This document shows, in pieces, positions 17,218-18,982 of a DNA stretch of 18,982 nucleotides. This DNA comes from FW021-bin31 sp964558275 (GTDB taxonomy: Bacteria > Bacteroidota > Bacteroidia > Chitinophagales > Chitinophagaceae), in the NCBI GenBank assembly GCA_964558275.1, contig CAZLDH010000045.1, positions 1 to 18,982 on the forward strand, written 5' to 3'. The position numbers and the translations under genes were made by a program. The notes beneath the pieces were generated by a model. The model saw nothing but the letters and a program-made list of their open reading frames with translations. It was not told the DNA's origin and ran no database searches. How positions within the stretch are numbered: the first letter of the stretch is position 1; each line of letters starts with the position of its first letter.

Positions 17218-18093
17218 TTAACGATCTCCGCCTAAATAATTCTTTAGAAGTTCACTGCGAGAAGTGTTTCGCAGTTTAGCAATTCCTTTATCTTTGACCT
17301 GCCTTACCCGCTCTCTGGTTAGACCAAATTCTAAGCCGATATCTTCCAAAGACATTGGATTTTCCAATCCTATACCAAAAAAGAGTTCGATAATCCTTTT
17401 CTGTCTTTCGGGCAATGTTTGAAGAGAACGAGCAATTTCTTTTTTTAGGGATTCGAAGTACGTCAGTTTGGTATCTGCGCTTGCCATGTTTTTACATTCC
17501 ATAACGTCTAAAAGACTATTATCTTCCCCACTTTGAAAAGGCGCATCCATGGATACATGTCTTGAAGATCTCCCCAGATTAGCAACCACTTCTGATCTTC
17601 TGACTTGCAATGTTTCTGCGAGTTCATCAGGAGAAGGTGCACGTTCAAATTCTTGTTCCAGGGTAGCAAAGGTTTTATGGATTTTATTAGAAAGTCCTAC
17701 TTTATTTAAGGGTAAACGTACGATTCGGGATTGTTCAGCCAAGGCCTGTAGAATAGATTGTCTAATCCACCATACGGCATAAGAGATAAATTTAAATCCA
17801 CGGGTTTCATCAAATCTTTGTGCCGCTTTAATCAGTCCCAGGTTTCCTTCATTGATTAAATCACTAAGGGTGAGTCCTTGATTTTGATATTGCTTTGCTA
17901 CAGATACTACAAACCTGAGGTTTGCATTTGTAAGTCTTTCCAAAGCATCTCTGTCGCCTTGCTTAATTCTTATCGCCAATTCAACTTCTTCTTCCGGAGT
18001 AATTAAATCGACTTTTCCTATTTCTTGTAAATATTTTTCCAGAGATTGAGATTCTCTGTTGGTTATGGATTTTGTGATTTTAAGTTGTCTCAT
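17218..18093 (-). CDS. rpoD: Primary RNA polymerase sigma factor (RpoD/SigA, short Bacteroidota form)
   Basis: A 291-residue sigma-70 protein that directs RNA polymerase to housekeeping promoters. There is no region 1.1. Region 1.2 spans about 15-45 (LEKYLQEIGKVDLITPEEE). Region 2 spans about 50-120 and includes ANLRFVVSVAKQYQNQGL, DLINEGNLGLIKAAQRFD and FISYAVWWIRQSI, the core-binding and -7-recognition/melting part. Region 3 is about 130-205 (RIVRLPLNKVG onward). Region 4, about 225-280, carries the HTH that reads the upstream element (MSLEDIGLEFGLTRERVRQV). The family in this phylum typically starts MRQLKI, so I chose the ATG at 18091-18093; an in-frame ATG at 18097-18099 would add only Met-Ser. 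A full-consensus promoter lies at 18223-18253, leaving a leader of about 120 nt. Near-perfect conservation makes this one of the safest calls in the window. Confidence 0.95.
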   Translation of the reverse strand: MRQLKITKSITNRESQSLEKYLQEIGKVDLITPEEEVELAIRIKQGDRDALERLTNANLRFVVSVAKQYQNQGLTLSDLINEGNLGLIKAAQRFDETRGFKFISYAVWWIRQSILQALAEQSRIVRLPLNKVGLSNKIHKTFATLEQEFERAPSPDELAETLQVRRSEVVANLGRSSRHVSMDAPFQSGEDNSLLDVMECKNMASADTKLTYFESLKKEIARSLQTLPERQKRIIELFFGIGLENPMSLEDIGLEFGLTRERVRQVKDKGIAKLRNTSRSELLKNYLGGDR

Positions 18094-18222
18094 GGACATA
18101 TAGCAATCGGATTATGTTAAAGGATTAGTTTGTGAATAAATAATTTAGAAGTGTTTATTTTTATTAAGGGTAAGACCTGTATTCATACACTTTTTAGTTG
18201 AGCATTTTTTATTCAAGACTCA

Positions 18223-18253
18223 CAAAAATAACAAAATTTTTAAATTATCCAAA
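18223..18253 (-). promoter_or_regulatory. Predicted rpoD promoter, full consensus
   Basis: On the minus strand TATTTTTG (18223-18230) matches TAnnTTTG and TTTG (18250-18253) lies exactly 19 bases upstream, the textbook Bacteroidota arrangement. Transcription should start near 18217, about 120 nt before the rpoD ATG. Since RpoD itself recognises this class of promoter, rpoD is probably autoregulated. The leader is AT-rich and I saw no strong hairpin in it. Confidence 0.65.
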
Positions 18254-18315
18254 AGAAAACGTTATTTCTTAGTTGATTTTTAAAAAAAATCCTAGATGAA
18301 TGATTAATTTATTGC

Positions 18316-18390
18316 GTTTTAACTTTATCAGAGAAAAAGTTTTATTGATGAGAAAATAAATACTAAAAAGTTTTAACTGATAGAAAAATT
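18316..18390 (+). repeat. Three imperfect direct repeats upstream of the START-like gene
   Basis: Units beginning GTTTTA at 18316, 18339 and 18370 share a loose pattern GTTTTA-(A/T)-CTGAT-AGAAAA. The best pair, at 18334 and 18365, shares AAAAAGTTTTA followed by a similar GAT-AGAAAA stretch, 31 bases apart. The third unit runs into the -33 position of the predicted promoter at 18371-18401. Placement suggests binding sites, but the sequence is strongly AT-biased. Confidence 0.35.
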
Positions 18391-18420
18391 ATCTATACTT
18401 GCATACAGATAAATTTTTCT
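18371..18420 (+). promoter_or_regulatory. Predicted promoter of the START-like gene with an overlapping inverted repeat
   Basis: TATACTTG (18394-18401, one base off TAnnTTTG) lies 19 bases after TTTT (18371-18374, one base off TTTG). Transcription would begin near 18406, about 35 nt before the ATG at 18440. The -7 box sits between the arms of an inverted repeat: AGAAAAATTATCT (18382-18394) and AGATAAATTTTTCT (18407-18420), complementary apart from one extra T. The left arm is not transcribed, so this looks like an operator and not an RNA hairpin. Confidence 0.45.
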
Positions 18421-18439
18421 TTAGATTAAAATATGAATT

Positions 18440-18820
18440 ATGGCAAAGAATGTGCGATATACCGTTGAAGTTCCTGTACGTTGTTCCCCAAATATTCTTT
18501 TTGAATACCTATCAAGTGCTACAGGGCTGCAAGAATGGTTTGCTGATGAAGTAAATATAAAAGGGGATGAGTTGGTTTTTATCTGGAGTCAATCGGAAGA
18601 AGTGGCGACGGTGATAGAAAAAGAACCTAATAAAAGAATTCGCTTTCACTGGGTGGAATCCCCGGAAGAGGAATTTTTTGAATTTGATGTCAAAAGATCG
18701 GAAGTGACCAGAGAAACCGTACTGCTCATTACAGATTTTGCAGAAAAAGATGAAATAGAAGATCAAACACGACTTTGGGAGTCTCAATTACAGGATCTTT
18801 TTCATCATATTGGGGCTTAA
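18440..18820 (+). CDS. START-like domain protein (SRPBCC fold)
   Basis: A 126-residue cytoplasmic protein of the small START-like family found throughout Bacteroidota. It opens with the usual first strand and helix (VRYTVEVPVRCSPNILFEYL), then SSATGLQEWFADEV, which resembles the W-F-A-D turn of Bet v1/AHSA1-type proteins. Further strands follow (ELVFIWSQSEEVATVIE, RIRFHWVESPEEEFFEFDV) and a long C-terminal helix (TRLWESQLQDLFHHIGA) that would close the ligand cavity. Members of this superfamily bind hydrophobic ligands or act as chaperone-like partners; the ligand here is unknown. Its own promoter region at 18316-18420 is repeat-rich. An out-of-frame ATG at 18433 starts a 12-codon frame overlapping this start and is probably irrelevant. 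It converges with a membrane-protein gene 6 bases beyond its stop. Confidence 0.85.
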   Translation: MAKNVRYTVEVPVRCSPNILFEYLSSATGLQEWFADEVNIKGDELVFIWSQSEEVATVIEKEPNKRIRFHWVESPEEEFFEFDVKRSEVTRETVLLITDFAEKDEIEDQTRLWESQLQDLFHHIGA

Positions 18821-18826
18821 AATGAT

Positions 18827-18982
18827 TTAATTTTCTGAAGGCTGATAATATGTCTTTTGTTTTTTTATCTTTGATATCTTAAGATATTTATCTTTTTTTA
18901 TAAATTTAAAATATAAAAACATTGCTGCCGGAGGTGTTACTAAGGCCATATAGGCAACATGTCCGGTAGAAAAGATTAAAAT
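18827..18982 (-). CDS. C-terminal end of an unidentified membrane protein (cut by window edge)
   Basis: Reading leftward from the window edge gives 51 codons and a TAA at 18827-18829. The visible part is one hydrophobic segment (ILIFSTGHVAYMALVTPPAA, then MFLYFKF) followed by a strongly basic tail (KKDKYLKISKIKKQK) that should stay in the cytoplasm by the positive-inside rule. This is typical of the last transmembrane helix and tail of a multi-pass membrane protein. I do not recognise the family from this fragment. The frame is open to the edge and lies tail to tail with the START-like gene, with only 6 bases between stops. Confidence 0.62.
   Translation of the reverse strand: MLIFSTGHVAYMALVTPPAAMFLYFKFIKKDKYLKISKIKKQKTYYQPSEN

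Noticed and set aside
18433..18468. A 12-codon upstream open frame overlapping the START-like start
   Set aside because: It is very short, with no sign of coding selection or attenuator structure; an ATG by chance in AT-rich DNA is the simpler reading.
1..18982. CRISPR arrays, tRNA or rRNA genes, insertion sequences, phage genes or a defence island
   Set aside because: No regularly spaced repeats, cloverleaf-like segments, transposase or integrase motifs or nuclease modules were seen. The SNF2 ATPase alone, among core genes, is not enough to call a defence system.

Overview
The window is about 19 kb of AT-rich chromosomal DNA that reads as Bacteroidota. The primary sigma factor is the short (about 290-residue) form without region 1.1. 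Rho carries a long Lys/Asn/Pro-rich insert. Several genes sit behind TAnnTTTG (-7) promoter boxes, some with a TTTG-like element 19-20 bases upstream. Two secreted proteins have the carboxypeptidase-regulatory-like, plug and beta-barrel build typical of the phylum, and no Shine-Dalgarno sequences are obvious. I cannot place it below phylum; Chitinophagia or Sphingobacteriia is a guess. A run of 10 Ns at 1044-1053 shows that this is a scaffolded draft assembly.

Layout. 1-660 (-): N-terminal 220 codons of rho, running off the left edge. 661-905: divergent control region with facing rho and asnS promoters. 906-3370 (+): asnS, broken only by the N gap, then a MerR-type regulator and a secreted cysteine-free thioredoxin-fold protein, closed by a strong hairpin terminator. 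3430-4610 (-): a CPBP-family membrane protease followed by a small DUF2007-type protein. 4815-14197 (-): a 1282-residue SNF2/SWI2 ATPase with two SWIM zinc-finger motifs, followed downstream by two large outer-membrane beta-barrel proteins. 14405-17206 (+): uvrA, divergent from the SNF2 gene. 17218-18093 (-): rpoD, tail to tail with uvrA. 18440-18820 (+): a START-like (SRPBCC-fold) protein. 18827-18982 (-): the C-terminal end of an unidentified membrane protein running off the right edge.

How it fits together. Most of the window is core information processing: transcription termination and initiation (rho, rpoD), translation (asnS), DNA repair (uvrA) and a DNA-translocating ATPase. Envelope proteins lie in between (CPBP protease, two barrels, the thioredoxin-fold protein). 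I see no phage, transposon, CRISPR, toxin-antitoxin or biosynthetic cluster, and no clear undescribed multi-gene system. The items most worth a second look are the duplicated SWIM motif in the SNF2 protein, the disordered insert in Rho, the cysteine-free thioredoxin-like protein, the overlapping rho/asnS promoters, the repeat-rich promoter of the START-like gene, and the N gap that creates a false frameshift in asnS.
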